Position numbers and translations under genes: made by a program
Source: Bacillus gaemokensis
GTDB lineage: Bacteria; Bacillota; Bacilli; Bacillales; Bacillaceae_G
Length of the DNA stretch: 64,000 bases
NCBI RefSeq assembly: GCF_001590835.1
Contig: NZ_LTAQ01000067.1
Coordinates: 34,752 to 98,751 of the forward strand
Direction of reading: 5' to 3'
In this document: positions 26,383 through 35,152 of the stretch, one piece after another
Layout: every line of letters starts with the position of its first letter
Numbering within the stretch: position 1 is the first letter of the stretch
Notes under the pieces: generated by a model
Database searches by the model: none
Told to the model about the DNA's origin: nothing
What the model saw: the letters and a program-made list of their open reading frames with translations, nothing else

Positions 26383-26876
26383 AGTTATCGCTCCTTCCTT
26401 TTATCCCTTCATAAACATTTCCTATTTTACGATTAATTAACAATTTTTAACACACTCATGTTTTTTGTTACTTTCTAGAAGAATAAACCTTTGAGTTTAT
26501 CATTCTTTTCCATTCCTGCTATCAAATAACTACAAGTCACATACGTAAATTCGATTAAGAAATTATAAATACATAGTAAGAGACTGTTTTAGATCACCTT
26601 ATTTATAAAAGAAGTACGTACATGGAGTTGTATAGCCCCCTCTATTTAATCAATAAACCACACTTTCTTTTCCAGCACTTGCTATTTCTCTCCATTTGTT
26701 GTAAGATGTGTTGTAGGGTCAAATTCATCCAGATTTCACTTTACATATTATCAAGCATCAATTAGGAATAATAAGTGTTCCTCATGGATTTTTGATAATA
26801 TGTGAATTTTTATTTCCGTTGAAATAAGACGGATCATATTGTAATTTATTTTTCTTATTTTTAGGAGGCATTTACC
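26383..26876. other. Long regulatory gap before the cold-shock gene
   Basis: These 494 bases hold no gene. The first 200 bases serve as the presumed CPBP promoter. The last 150 bases form the csp leader, described separately. Confidence 0.5.
26741..26806 (+). promoter_or_regulatory. Structured leader hairpin upstream of csp
   Basis: ACATATTATCAA (26743-26754) and TTGATAATATGT (26792-26803) are perfect 12-base arms that extend by three more weak pairs, enclosing a second stem AGGAA/TTCCT (26764-26768 with 26778-26782). It lies about 70 bases before the cold-shock start codon, possibly within its 5' leader; cold-shock mRNAs in other bacteria use temperature-dependent leader folding. Terminator of an upstream transcript is an alternative, as ATTTTTATTT follows. 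Confidence 0.45.
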
Positions 26877-27080
26877 ATGACATTAACAGGTAAAGTAAAA
26901 TGGTTTAACAGCGAAAAAGGTTTCGGTTTCATCGAAGTTGAAGATGGTAACGATGTATTCGTTCACTTCTCTGCTATCACTGGTGATGGATTCAAATCTC
27001 TTGACGAAGGTCAAGAAGTTAGCTTCGAAGTTGAAGATGGCAACCGCGGACCTCAAGCTAAAAACGTTGTAAAGCTATAA
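26877..27080 (+). CDS. Cold-shock protein (CspA family)
   Basis: A 67-residue single cold-shock domain, the usual length. RNP1 'KGFGFI' and RNP2 'VFVHF' are intact, with the conserved 'GKVKWFN' start and '[12 protein letters not shown]' end. It binds single-stranded RNA/DNA as a chaperone. Ribosome site AGGAGG lies eight bases before ATG. B. cereus strains carry five to six paralogues and I cannot say which one this is. It is followed by a YdjO-like gene in the same direction but with a terminator between them. Confidence 0.95.
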   Translation: MTLTGKVKWFNSEKGFGFIEVEDGNDVFVHFSAITGDGFKSLDEGQEVSFEVEDGNRGPQAKNVVKL

Positions 27081-27090
27081 TTTAAACAAT

Positions 27091-27128
27091 AAAAAGGTTG
27101 TTACCATCGCACGGTTAACAACCTTTTT
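27091..27128 (+). terminator. Terminator after csp
   Basis: AAAAAGGTTGTTA pairs with TTAACAACCTTTTT around an 11-base loop, immediately after the csp stop; it can work on both strands. Confidence 0.85.
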
Positions 27129-27168
27129 ACTTATATAATTAAAATTTTTACATAAAAGGAGTGGTCCC

Positions 27169-27354
27169 ATGTATCGAAATAGAAAGAACGATGTGGCAGA
27201 AGTACCACCAGAACAAACACCTGTCTGGGAATGTGAAGCCGAGGATTGTTTAGGATGGATGAGAAAAAACTTTTCATTTGAAGAGGAGCCAAAATGCCCT
27301 TTATGTAAAAGTAGCATGAAAAGCGGAGAACGTTTATTACCTAAATTAGGCTAA
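27169..27354 (+). CDS. YdjO-like cold-inducible zinc-knuckle protein
   Basis: A 61-residue protein with 'WECEAEDCLGWMRKNF' and 'CPLCKSSM', giving two Cys pairs for one zinc site; this is the pattern of the B. subtilis YdjO family, known as cold-inducible. Ribosome site AAAGGAGTGG precedes ATG. Its position behind a cold-shock gene fits a cold-response role, but binding partners are unknown. A terminator (CCCCTCTTACC..GGTAAGGGGG, 27366-27390) follows. Confidence 0.8.
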   Translation: MYRNRKNDVAEVPPEQTPVWECEAEDCLGWMRKNFSFEEEPKCPLCKSSMKSGERLLPKLG

Positions 27355-27365
27355 TGATTTCATTA

Positions 27366-27390
27366 CCCCTCTTACCTTTTGGTAAGGGGG
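27366..27390 (+). terminator. Terminator after ydjO-like gene
   Basis: CCCC..TTACC pairs with GGTAA.GGGG over a four-T loop and is followed by TTCTTTATTTTT. Confidence 0.85.
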
Positions 27391-27493
27391 TTCTTTATTT
27401 TTCATTTTCTTCAAACCAATTATTCATACAAAAAAATGATGAATAACTATTTTTAAACGCTGTATGTTGCTCACTTATCTGCTTGATTCCTTT

Positions 27494-28048
27494 TTACATT
27501 TCAAAATCTTTTATCCAATCCGTTCGTAAAATAGAATATATAAAAGCATCATGCTGCTGTTCCCCTTGATTAATATATCCACGTAATAGTCCCTCTTTAT
27601 GAAATCCTATTTTGGATAGCATCTTACAAGAAGCCACATTTTCAGGATATGTAATCGCCCCTATTCTAAATAAGCCTAATTCCTGAAAACTATAAGTAAT
27701 AATTTCTTGAGCAGCTTCTGATGCATACCCCTTCCTCCAATAAGTAGGATGTAGATCATATCCAATCTCAGATCGTTTACTCCAAAGTTGTAAATTGTTT
27801 AACCCAATTGTACCTATTAAAGTATTCGTTTCTTTTAAAACCATTCCCCACCGAATTGCGCGTTTCCCAAAATAATTTTTTGAAAAAGATTCAATCATAC
27901 GGGAAGCTTGGCCAAACTCTGTAAAAGAATTCATTCCATAATAACGAGTTACTTCTTTATGCGAAAAAATCTCATATATTTTTTGACAATACGATTGATC
28001 AATCTCAACCAATCGTAATCGTTCTGTTTCTAAAACAGGAAATGTCAT
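27494..28048 (-). CDS. GNAT acetyltransferase, RimJ/RimL type
   Basis: A 184-residue GNAT with the RimL-like order: 'LETERLRLVEID' first strand, 'IGTIGLNNLQLWSKRSEIGYDLHP', the acetyl-CoA loop 'YWRKGYASEAAQEII', then 'NVASCKMLSKIGFHKEGLLRGYI'. RimL-like proteins acetylate protein N-termini or small amines; this substrate is unknown. Ribosome site AAAGGAGGG fits ATG at 28048. Confidence 0.85.
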   Translation of the reverse strand: MTFPVLETERLRLVEIDQSYCQKIYEIFSHKEVTRYYGMNSFTEFGQASRMIESFSKNYFGKRAIRWGMVLKETNTLIGTIGLNNLQLWSKRSEIGYDLHPTYWRKGYASEAAQEIITYSFQELGLFRIGAITYPENVASCKMLSKIGFHKEGLLRGYINQGEQQHDAFIYSILRTDWIKDFEM

Positions 28049-28119
28049 TAAAACCCTCCTTTTCTTTCTACTAATTTATTATAGCAGAAAAACCTCCTTT
28101 CCTTTTGAATTCATCGCAT

Positions 28120-28178
28120 AATAAAGTGAAACTTCCACCAGTGGTGTTCTTACTACCCGTTAATGCAAGATAAACTCT
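28120..28178 (+). repeat. Dispersed repeat copy (plus orientation)
   Basis: Begins ATAATAAAGTGAAACTTCCAC and continues AGTGGTGTTCTT..CCCGTTAATGCAAGATAAACTC, matching the copy at 23056-23108 read on its other strand. It lies between the GNAT promoter and the 3' end of tyrZ. Confidence 0.6.
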
Positions 28179-28189
28179 TCCATTATGTT

Positions 28190-29440
28190 TTATTCATTCA
28201 TACTTATTCTTACAAATTTTCTTTTTCCAACTTGCACGATCGTACCATCTTGGATGCTTGTTAATAATTCCGTGTCCTCAACTTTTTCTCCGTTCATTTT
28301 AATTCCACCATTTTTTATCATTCTTCTCGCTTCACTTTTTGAACTTTGCAAGTCGAGTGTTACTAGCAAATCTATAATAGGTACCTCTTTTTCTCCGTTC
28401 CAAGCAACACAGGGTACGTCTTCTGGAAGATTTCCTTTTTGAAATACATTTTTAAAATGTTGTTCTGCTTTTTCTGCCAACTCTTCCCCATGGTACATCC
28501 TTACAATCGTTTTGCTTAAAAGCATTTTTGCATCACGTGGATGTAACGTACCTATTTCCAGCTGTTCTTTTATTTGATTCTTCTCTTCTAAAGAAAGATC
28601 TGTTACAAGTTCAAAATACTTCACCATAAGTTCATCTGGTACAGACATTGTTTTCCCATACATTTCATTTGGCCTTTCATCAATCCCGATGTAATTCCCT
28701 TTCGATTTCGACATTTTTTCAACGCCATCTAATCCTTCTAGTAACGGAAGTAAAATCACGACTTGTTTCCCTTTTCCAAACTGCTCTTGCAGATGTCTTC
28801 CCATCAAGACATTAAAGTGTTGATCATTCCCACCTAATTCCACATCACTTTCTAATTCTATTGAATCGTAACCTTGCATTAGCGAGTAGAAAAATTCATG
28901 TAATGAAATAGGTTTCCCAGTAGATAATCGTTCCGAAAAATCATTTCGTTCCAGTAAACGAGCTACAGTTATTTTTCCTGCTAAATGAATAATATCCTCC
29001 AAATTTAATTTTGTAAGCCATTTTCCGTTATAATGCAGTTCCACCTTCTCCATATTTAATACTTTTCCAAATTGTTCAAAGTACGTTTTCGCATTCCGCC
29101 TCACTTCTTCATCCGTTAATTGTTTTCTAGCAACTGATTTCCCTGTAGGATCACCTATTTTCCCTGTGAAATCACCAATAATTAATTGAATGATATGACC
29201 ATTCTCTTGAAATTGACGTAATTTATTTAATACGACCGTATGACCAATATGAACATCTGGAGCTGAAGGATCTAATCCTAATTTAATTTTCAGCGGCATA
29301 CGATTCAATACTGATTTCGCAATTTTTTCTTTCAATTCTTGTGCTGGTAGTACTTCTTGCGTACCAGATACATAAGTTGAAAATTGTCTTTCCACTTCAT
29401 GAAGTTGTTCACTTGTTAATTCATCAAATACATGAACCAT
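28190..29440 (-). CDS. tyrZ: Tyrosyl-tRNA synthetase (TyrZ type)
   Basis: A 416-residue class I synthetase. '[12 protein letters not shown]' contains HIGH (about residues 64-67), '[14 protein letters not shown]' lines the active site, '[11 protein letters not shown]' is the KMSKS loop, and a C-terminal S4-like RNA-binding domain starts near '[26 protein letters not shown]'. The long motif spacing and '[23 protein letters not shown]' place it with TyrZ rather than TyrS of B. subtilis. It charges tRNA-Tyr. It is preceded by a T-box leader, so it should be induced when tRNA-Tyr is uncharged. Confidence 0.92.
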   Translation of the reverse strand: MVHVFDELTSEQLHEVERQFSTYVSGTQEVLPAQELKEKIAKSVLNRMPLKIKLGLDPSAPDVHIGHTVVLNKLRQFQENGHIIQLIIGDFTGKIGDPTGKSVARKQLTDEEVRRNAKTYFEQFGKVLNMEKVELHYNGKWLTKLNLEDIIHLAGKITVARLLERNDFSERLSTGKPISLHEFFYSLMQGYDSIELESDVELGGNDQHFNVLMGRHLQEQFGKGKQVVILLPLLEGLDGVEKMSKSKGNYIGIDERPNEMYGKTMSVPDELMVKYFELVTDLSLEEKNQIKEQLEIGTLHPRDAKMLLSKTIVRMYHGEELAEKAEQHFKNVFQKGNLPEDVPCVAWNGEKEVPIIDLLVTLDLQSSKSEARRMIKNGGIKMNGEKVEDTELLTSIQDGTIVQVGKRKFVRISMNE

Positions 29441-29471
29441 TGCTTAACTCCTCCTCTAATCATTTTTTACA

Positions 29472-29715
29472 TAATAAAAAACCACGCCCCTATAAAAGGG
29501 ACGTGGTTAACTGCACGCGGTACCACCCTTGTTGAAGAATTTAATTCTTCCGCTCATACACATAACGGTTGCCCGTTCTTTGCTACTGACCTATTTCACA
29601 AAGAAAGCTCAAGGAGGTAATTCGCACTTATCTTTGTACTAATTCACACCATACATCAGCTCTCTGTTACAGGGAGATAAGTTGCTACTGATTCCTATCA
29701 TCGCTTATCATTATT
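29472..29715 (-). promoter_or_regulatory. T-box leader of tyrZ
   Basis: Read on the minus strand the conserved T-box AGGGTGGTACCGCG lies at 29516-29529, followed by a terminator (AACCACG..CGTGGTT, 29480-29508, T-run). Upstream, stem I contains AGTACAAAG, and UAC (29636-29638) is a fitting tyrosine specifier. Uncharged tRNA-Tyr should stabilise the antiterminator and allow read-through into tyrZ. Confidence 0.92.
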
Positions 29716-29997
29716 TTATTATACAGAATTAAATAAATAATCTATCATTTAAACCTTGGAGATATTCTAGCATATTTGGATTTTACTTACAAGTTAGAAA
29801 TTAATGTATAATCGTTTGATAATACGTTCTCTTCTCCTTTTTGGTTGCTTATCCGTACCTACACCATACTAAAATTGGATATTTATGTTAACATGTAAAA
29901 TAAACAATCAATTCCATTACTTTGAGATTTGAAAATAAGAGTTATATTTATAATCATTTTATTTTATATATAATCTAAAGGGAGGTGAATACAGAGC
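29716..29997. other. Divergent promoter region
   Basis: About 280 bases of AT-rich sequence hold the tyrZ promoter on one side and that of the small membrane protein at 29998 on the other. No gene or structured RNA is seen. Confidence 0.4.
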
Positions 29998-30555
29998 ATG
30001 TATTTTTTTATAGGTATATCTCTCTTGTTTATTTTATTTGTCTTTTTATTTGCACAGAAATTCGCACCAAATTCAGCCATGATGACTAGTTTCAAAGGAA
30101 ACAGCCTAAAGAAATTTATAATTGGACTTGGCGTAGCCTCAGTATTATCACTTTCTTATGGCATTTATCATGCGGCCACCTATAAGCCTGCCTTTCTAGA
30201 CATTCAAATAGACAACAAACCATATACTGTTTTAGGTGATATCGGTGAATTTGGCTACTTCTCCGAGCAATTAATCAAAAAAGAAAATGAAAGTGAACTA
30301 TATTTCGCTTCTTGGAAACCACTTCATTTAGAAAAACCTCAAATTATAATAAACTACCCTTCTGGTAAAAAAGAAACGTGGAAGCCTAATCTATCCCTAC
30401 TAACCAATAAATCAACGAAAGAAATCAATAAAAAACATAAGATAAAAGAGATTTATCGAATTTCCTCTTATTCATTTAAAGAAACTGGGAATGTCACATT
30501 AACAATTAAAGAAAATGAAACGACACGTGCTGAAATTCCGATCAAAGTGAACTAG
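29998..30555 (+). CDS. Hypothetical membrane protein, FixH/YtkA-like topology
   Basis: A 185-residue protein with two membrane helices (about residues 2-20 and 37-58) and an extracytoplasmic beta-rich domain ending 'GNVTLTIKENETTRAEIPIKVN', which resembles an immunoglobulin-like sandwich. Ribosome site AAGGGAGGTG precedes ATG. I do not recognise a named family. It is immediately followed by an IS element whose insertion did not touch it. Confidence 0.6.
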   Translation: MYFFIGISLLFILFVFLFAQKFAPNSAMMTSFKGNSLKKFIIGLGVASVLSLSYGIYHAATYKPAFLDIQIDNKPYTVLGDIGEFGYFSEQLIKKENESELYFASWKPLHLEKPQIIINYPSGKKETWKPNLSLLTNKSTKEINKKHKIKEIYRISSYSFKETGNVTLTIKENETTRAEIPIKVN

Positions 30556-30623
30556 CGATATAATATTTAATAATAACGAACAAAACACCCTTCTTAACTA
30601 AAGTGAACCCAATTAATGAGACA

Positions 30624-30682
30624 TGAACAAAACACCCCCTTAATTCGCATACTAAAAATGCGAATTAAGCGGAGGTGTTTTT
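30624..30682 (+). promoter_or_regulatory. Hairpin that masks the orfA ribosome site
   Basis: CTTAATTCGCAT (30639-30650) and ATGCGAATTAAG (30658-30669) form a perfect 12-pair stem, which extends with AACACC..CC pairing to GG..GGTGTT over the GGAGG just before orfA. Transcripts entering from outside would carry the whole stem and hide the ribosome site; this is a known strategy of IS elements against read-through expression. Confidence 0.6.
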
Positions 30683-30685
30683 CAT

Positions 30686-30991
30686 TTGAAGAAAAGAGTA
30701 CATGATCCAGAAGAAGTAAAGTGGAAAGTAATCGAGATGAAGAAAGAAGGTTGTTCTAACCGGACAATTATGGAGAAATTAGGTATTAAAAATGTAAGTC
30801 AAATTAAACAGTGGATGAAATGGTATCGCACGGATCAAACATATCGTGTCCAACAGCCTGTCGGAAAACAATATTCCTATGGGAAAGGACCTGAAGAGCT
30901 AAGTGAAGTGGAACAGCTACGATTAGAAAATAAACACTTGAAAACAAAACTACTGGTTTTGGGAAAGTATCTGGAAATCGAAAGGGGTTGA
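30686..30991 (+). CDS. IS150-like transposase subunit A
   Basis: A 101-residue helix-turn-helix protein that binds the IS ends. 'HDPEEVKWKVIEMKKEGCSNRTIMEKLGIKNVSQIKQWM' (in parts) is the HTH, followed by a leucine-zipper-like 'EQLRLENKHLKTKLLVLGKYLE'. Intact and preceded by GGAGGTG. The start codon may be TTG at 30686 or the later in-frame one. Confidence 0.82.
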   Translation: MKKRVHDPEEVKWKVIEMKKEGCSNRTIMEKLGIKNVSQIKQWMKWYRTDQTYRVQQPVGKQYSYGKGPEELSEVEQLRLENKHLKTKLLVLGKYLEIERG

Positions 30992-31841
30992 AACCAAGTA
31001 TTGTCGCTAAGCTATGGGAAGAATTAAAAACTGGAATGACAGTAAAGGAACTATGCGCAGTGTTAGATTTACCACGTTCAACATTTTATCGTTGGTTACA
31101 AAAAGCAAAAGTTCTCAGAAACGAACTTGAGGAGAAGATTAAGAGAGTTTGCCTATGTCATAAACTACGTTATGGATACCGAAGAATTACAGCTACTCTT
31201 AGAAAAATGGGTATTTGTATCAATCATAAAAAGGTATTACGAATTATGAAAAGTTACAATTTATTATCGAGGTGCGTCGCAAGCACAAGAAGTATATAGT
31301 TGGTGCCGAACCTGTGGTAGCACCACATCTCTTAGCACGCCAATTTGAGGCATCAGCTCCGAATAAAAAGTGGTTTACTGATGTGACATACTTGATGTTT
31401 GGAGAACGTACCCTGTATCTTTCTACAATCATGGATGCCTTTAATCGTGAAATTATTAGTTGGGTGCTAAGTGAATCCCCAAATCTTCAATTATCCATGG
31501 ATACACTCAAACAAGCAATGAAAGGAAGAAATGTAGAAGGTGTCATTCTTCATTCTGATCAAGGAAGCATCTATACAGCGAAAGAATTCCAAATGTATGC
31601 CAAAGAAAAAGGCATTATCACCAGCATGTCTCGGAAAGGAAACTACCATGATAATGCCGTGATGGAAAGCTTCTTCGGACATTTGAAAAGCGAAGCTTTC
31701 TACTCACAAAAATTAACAAAAGTATCCAACACAACTGTGCGAAAGACTGTGCTAGAATACATTCATTACTACAATTGTGTGCGAATTCAGGAAAAATTAA
31801 ACTACCTATCCCCTAAAGAATTTAGAGAACAGGTAGTTTAG
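30988..31841 (+). pseudogene. IS150-like DDE transposase subunit B, frameshifted
   Basis: An HTH segment and the 'RYGYRRITATLRKMGICINHKKVLRIM' HTH_21 region are in one frame to about 31272; the integrase core is in another frame from there, with catalytic Asp in 'WFTDVTYL', Asp in 'LHSDQGSIY' and Glu in 'AVMESFFGHLKSE'. Restoring one G in AGGTGCG (to AGGGTGCG) rejoins 'LLSR' to 'VRRKHKKYIV', the usual sequence. The DDE triad is intact but unreachable. Confidence 0.85.
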
Positions 31842-31958
31842 GTGTTTTGATATATGCCCCATTTTCAGGGTTCACTTCACAACTTAGAGGGGTGCTTTGT
31901 TCGAAACTCATATTTTTTTATTAGACAAAATTAATTATGTAGTTCCCTTTCATTTGCA

Positions 31959-33359
31959 CTACTTAGAATGGGTATGTAATGTATCCATAATCATACCTGC
32001 TGTTTTCTTCCCATTTCCTATACAAGCGCCAATCCCCACACCATAGTATGATGCACCGGCTATATAAACATTTGGAAAAACAGCTGATAATTTCTCATTT
32101 AAAGATTGAACTGCCTGATTGTGTTCTAAATGGTAATTTGGCATTAAATCTTTCCAATTCGTAACTTCAACTGTTTGCGGTTCGCCCTTAATTCCAAGAC
32201 TCTTTTCAATATCAGATAAAGCAACTTGAATCAATTCCTCTTTACTATTATGCTTAATTTTTTCATACGCTGGATTTGAACTTTTATAAAACATTCTCAC
32301 CAACAAATTTTGTTTATCTGATGTATGCTTCCATTTCCGGCTTGTCCATGTACAAGCATCGCAATATAAATTACTATTTTCCGCAACAATAAAACCTGTA
32401 CCATCTGCAGGCAGTTGATCATCAGGGATTTCGAATCCTAAATAAATACTAATAAGGGATGAATTTTTAAACTTGTTGAAATCACTGTCTAATTCATTAG
32501 AATGTAATACAGTTTGTGCCACATCATGAGGCGTAGCTAAAACAACGTAATCAGCTTTTATGGTCTCGTGATTCGAGAAAGAAATTTCATATGTATCACC
32601 GTCTTTACTTACATTCGTCGTTGTTACTCCTTTACGTATTTCTGTCTCAGTCAATGCTTCTTCTAACTGATTGATAATCGTAGAAAGTCCACTTTTGAAC
32701 GATAAAAACTTTTTATTTCCAGCAGCCTGAAATTGTTTTTTATTCACTTCAAATCCTTTAATAATACTACCGTATTTATTTTTATAATCAAGTAAATATG
32801 GTAATGTGGATGCCATTGTAAGTTCATTCAATTTACCAGAATACACTCCTGAAAGAACAGGAGAAATTTGCTTCTCCACCAATTCTTTCCCTAAGAAACT
32901 CTCTAAAAACACCGCAAGTGATGTATCCTTTGTAAAGCCTTTATTCTTTGTAATAAAATCTTTCAGTGCAACAATTTTCCCTTTCGTTGAAACTAACGTA
33001 CTATTAAATAGTGATTCTACACTTGTAGGTATACCAAATACAGTGTCAGAAGGAATAGGATGTAACATATCATTTGAATAGATATATGAAATCCCTGTTT
33101 CGTTATATACCATTTCACCCTCTAAGTTTAACTCTTTTACAAGGGGCATGACATTTTCATTTCGAGCAACAATAGAATCTGCTCCCGTTTCCATCATAAA
33201 ATCCTGTTCTTTCAAACTGCGGATTTTTCCGCCTAAATATTTATTTTGCTCTACAAGGATTAAATCTACGTCTATATTGCAATCCTTTTTTAATCTTTCT
33301 AAGTAATACATAGTAGAGAGTCCTGTAATACCTCCCCCTATGACAACAACTGTTTTCAT
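31959..33359 (-). CDS. hemY: Protoporphyrinogen/coproporphyrinogen oxidase HemY paralogue
   Basis: A 466-residue FAD-binding oxidase of the HemY/CgoX family. The dinucleotide motif 'VVVIGGGITGLSTMYYLE' opens the protein, 'LGGKIRSL', 'METGADSIV' and the C-terminal 'AGASYYGVGIGACIGNGKKTA' are family signatures. In Firmicutes this enzyme oxidises coproporphyrinogen III to coproporphyrin III. B. cereus group genomes usually carry a main hemY in the hemEHY operon, so this is a second copy, without hemE/hemH neighbours. It is at the IS element's right side but intact. GGAG lies 11 bases before ATG. Confidence 0.88.
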   Translation of the reverse strand: MKTVVVIGGGITGLSTMYYLERLKKDCNIDVDLILVEQNKYLGGKIRSLKEQDFMMETGADSIVARNENVMPLVKELNLEGEMVYNETGISYIYSNDMLHPIPSDTVFGIPTSVESLFNSTLVSTKGKIVALKDFITKNKGFTKDTSLAVFLESFLGKELVEKQISPVLSGVYSGKLNELTMASTLPYLLDYKNKYGSIIKGFEVNKKQFQAAGNKKFLSFKSGLSTIINQLEEALTETEIRKGVTTTNVSKDGDTYEISFSNHETIKADYVVLATPHDVAQTVLHSNELDSDFNKFKNSSLISIYLGFEIPDDQLPADGTGFIVAENSNLYCDACTWTSRKWKHTSDKQNLLVRMFYKSSNPAYEKIKHNSKEELIQVALSDIEKSLGIKGEPQTVEVTNWKDLMPNYHLEHNQAVQSLNEKLSAVFPNVYIAGASYYGVGIGACIGNGKKTAGMIMDTLHTHSK

Positions 33360-33422
33360 ATTTGCTGTGCTCCTAACCGATACTATGATTATTAAACCCT
33401 TTTATTATTATACCCAAAAAAG

Positions 33423-33707
33423 TTAGCTTTCTCGACTAGTAGCTTTCATAGTCTTTAAAAAGGCATGTAGTGTATGCGAATATATTTCGGGTTGATCATC
33501 ATGTACCAACTGATTAGCAAAAGGAATAACAGCAATTTAAATTTCAGAATTTAATTTTTCAAAAGAAACCGCAGCCGAGAACTTCAGCTCTGTGCTCCCT
33601 CCTGCAACACATAATGTAGGTACTTGTAGATTTGAAACATCAGTTGTTTCGTGAAAAAGATATTTTTTATTGCTTGATGTGATTCTAAAATGAGGTTCAT
33701 AATGCTT
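33423..33707 (-). pseudogene. Alpha/beta hydrolase C-terminal fragment
   Basis: A minus-strand frame of about 90 codons reads like the last third of an alpha/beta hydrolase: 'VPTLCVAGGSTELKFS' (acidic-residue strand), then 'AVIPFANQLVHDDQPEIYSHTLHAFL', where a normal enzyme has the catalytic His in 'AGH'. Here that His is replaced (ANQ). A TAA at 33537-33539 interrupts the frame. No start or N-terminal half is seen. A relic. Confidence 0.6.
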
Positions 33708-33836
33708 ATATTAGAAACTACAGAGAAGGTATATTTCAATAAGGAAATAATTGCACTTTATTATTATTTACAGATTAGTGGTTATAAAATTATTAACTAT
33801 CATTTCTTCATCATTTATACATAAAGTGATCATTTT

Positions 33837-33986
33837 TCATTTTAATAACATAAACCAATTTATTAACTTATCTAATTCTTGGCTCACTTCAAGTACTTTT
33901 TGGTGTTGAAATCCATAATTTGAAACAAGTTTAAAAAGCTCGTCTTTTTTCACTTCAATAATCTGCTCTAATTTTCTCAGCTCCAT
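33837..33986 (-). CDS. Spo0E-like sporulation regulatory phosphatase
   Basis: A 49-residue reading frame beginning 'MELRKLEQIIEVKKDELFKLV' and containing 'VSQELDKLINWF', the Spo0E-family S-Q-E-L-D-x-L-I motif. These tiny helical hairpins dephosphorylate the response regulator Spo0A~P and delay sporulation. The ribosome-site spacing to ATG 33986 is long (GGAG 14 bases before). B. cereus genomes carry several paralogues. It is short enough to be missed by standard length cut-offs. Confidence 0.75.
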   Translation of the reverse strand: MELRKLEQIIEVKKDELFKLVSNYGFQHQKVLEVSQELDKLINWFMLLK

Positions 33987-34201
33987 GTCGTATTTACTCG
34001 CTCCAATTTAAAAAGATATGTACTCTAGTATAAACCACTTACATAATAAGTAAAAGTGTCATGTTTATGTAAATCTTACATCTTTAAGAAAAAACGAGTA
34101 AATGCCGATCAATCAAAAATAAGGCGAATGCAAGAAAGTATATGCTATGTCAAAAGAAAAAAGAAACTTAGAAGCATCATTTCCTACTCGTAGCTTACCC
34201 G

Positions 34202-35152
34202 CTAAAAGCTGATAATGTAACGAAAATTCTCCATTGTTGAATCTTTATATCCAGAAGCTCTCTGTAAATGGTTAAAATAACTAAGTGAAAATTTAAATTG
34301 ATGCCCAAAATCCCAATCTGAATGGCTGTGATCTTTAAGCCAAAATAATTCTTCCGTCGGTAACGCCGTTGCTTGTTTTTTCCTAACTAAAGGTAGGCAA
34401 TCGACAGGAGAATTTAATTTAATGGGCTCATCTAATTTGAGATTTTGACTTTCCCTAAGAACCTGAACTAGTTTTAAGAGAGAAACTAAACCTTTCTTAA
34501 AAAATGAAACATGACCCAAATCGTGTAAAATATTCAAGGCATGTGAGAAGGTAAGCATATGTCCAATTAAATCATGATGTGCCTCCGCCTTATAAATGAC
34601 TTTAAATTGTGATAGTTCTTTTAAAATAAACTCTGATAACTTTTCCGGATTATTGATGGAAGAAATGGTATCATTGTTGTTTATTTGAAGTCTCTTCACT
34701 TCCGAAGTTGAAAAGCCAATCCAGGATCTCCCTGGAATCGTTTTTTCAAAAGAAAGAATGAGATCTGCTATACCTTCAATATCTTCCTGTGTTCCCCAAT
34801 TATGAAGTTCACGAATTGCTAATAAACTTAAAGCAGTATAAATAACATTGTGTCCCACCCAGTGAAGACCATTAATGTTTTTTTCTAAAGCTGTTAGAAT
34901 CATATCTTCAGCTTTTTGAAAATCAACTCCATGCATTACATCAATTGTCTCTCCTAAAGCATGTTTATTAAGCATAGCTGTAGTTTGGGAGCTAATCTGA
35001 TTAACCGTATCTAAAGCGAGATTGTTCTCTTTACTAAAAAAGTAACTAGCGATAGCTGCCACACCAAAATGCGCATGCCAAATATCTTTTGTTTCTTTTT
35101 TACATCGAGAAACAATTGAAAGTCCCCTTTTCAAAACATTTGTATCTTGCAT
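34202..35152 (-). CDS. Unrecognised His-rich helical protein
   Basis: A 316-residue soluble protein with no signal peptide and a strong ribosome site (AGAGGAGTAGGG). It appears all-helical with four His-rich segments: 'WHAHFGVAAIAS', 'LHWVGHNVIYTALSLLAI', 'EAHHDLIGHMLTFSHALNILHDLGH', and the C-terminal 'HSHSDWDFGHQFKF'. Spacings such as HHxxxGH and HxxxxxHDLGH could bind metal or haem, but no family is recognised. It stands alone between a Spo0E-like gene and a tnpB element. The function should be treated as unknown. Confidence 0.7.
   Translation of the reverse strand: MQDTNVLKRGLSIVSRCKKETKDIWHAHFGVAAIASYFFSKENNLALDTVNQISSQTTAMLNKHALGETIDVMHGVDFQKAEDMILTALEKNINGLHWVGHNVIYTALSLLAIRELHNWGTQEDIEGIADLILSFEKTIPGRSWIGFSTSEVKRLQINNNDTISSINNPEKLSEFILKELSQFKVIYKAEAHHDLIGHMLTFSHALNILHDLGHVSFFKKGLVSLLKLVQVLRESQNLKLDEPIKLNSPVDCLPLVRKKQATALPTEELFWLKDHSHSDWDFGHQFKFSLSYFNHLQRASGYKDSTMENFRYIISF

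Larger units (their letters stand above)
30577..31903 (+). mobile_element. IS3-family (IS150-like) insertion sequence, defective
   Basis: About 1.33 kb. The left end CGAACAAAACACCC (from 30577) and the right end GGGTGCTTTGTTCG (to 31903) are imperfect inverted repeats that share further matches (AGTGAACCC inward of both). Two open frames, orfA and orfB, overlap by TTGA. orfB has a one-base deletion near 31272, so the element should not transpose on its own. No clear target duplication could be verified. It sits between the hypothetical gene and the hemY paralogue. Confidence 0.8.

Noticed and set aside
27075-27317. Minus-strand 80-codon frame over the YdjO-like gene
   Set aside because: Antisense shadow of a zinc-knuckle gene with a strong ribosome site; the overlap is through a terminator.
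34147-34215. 21-codon frame at 34147
   Set aside because: Short, no ribosome site, overlaps the end of another gene.
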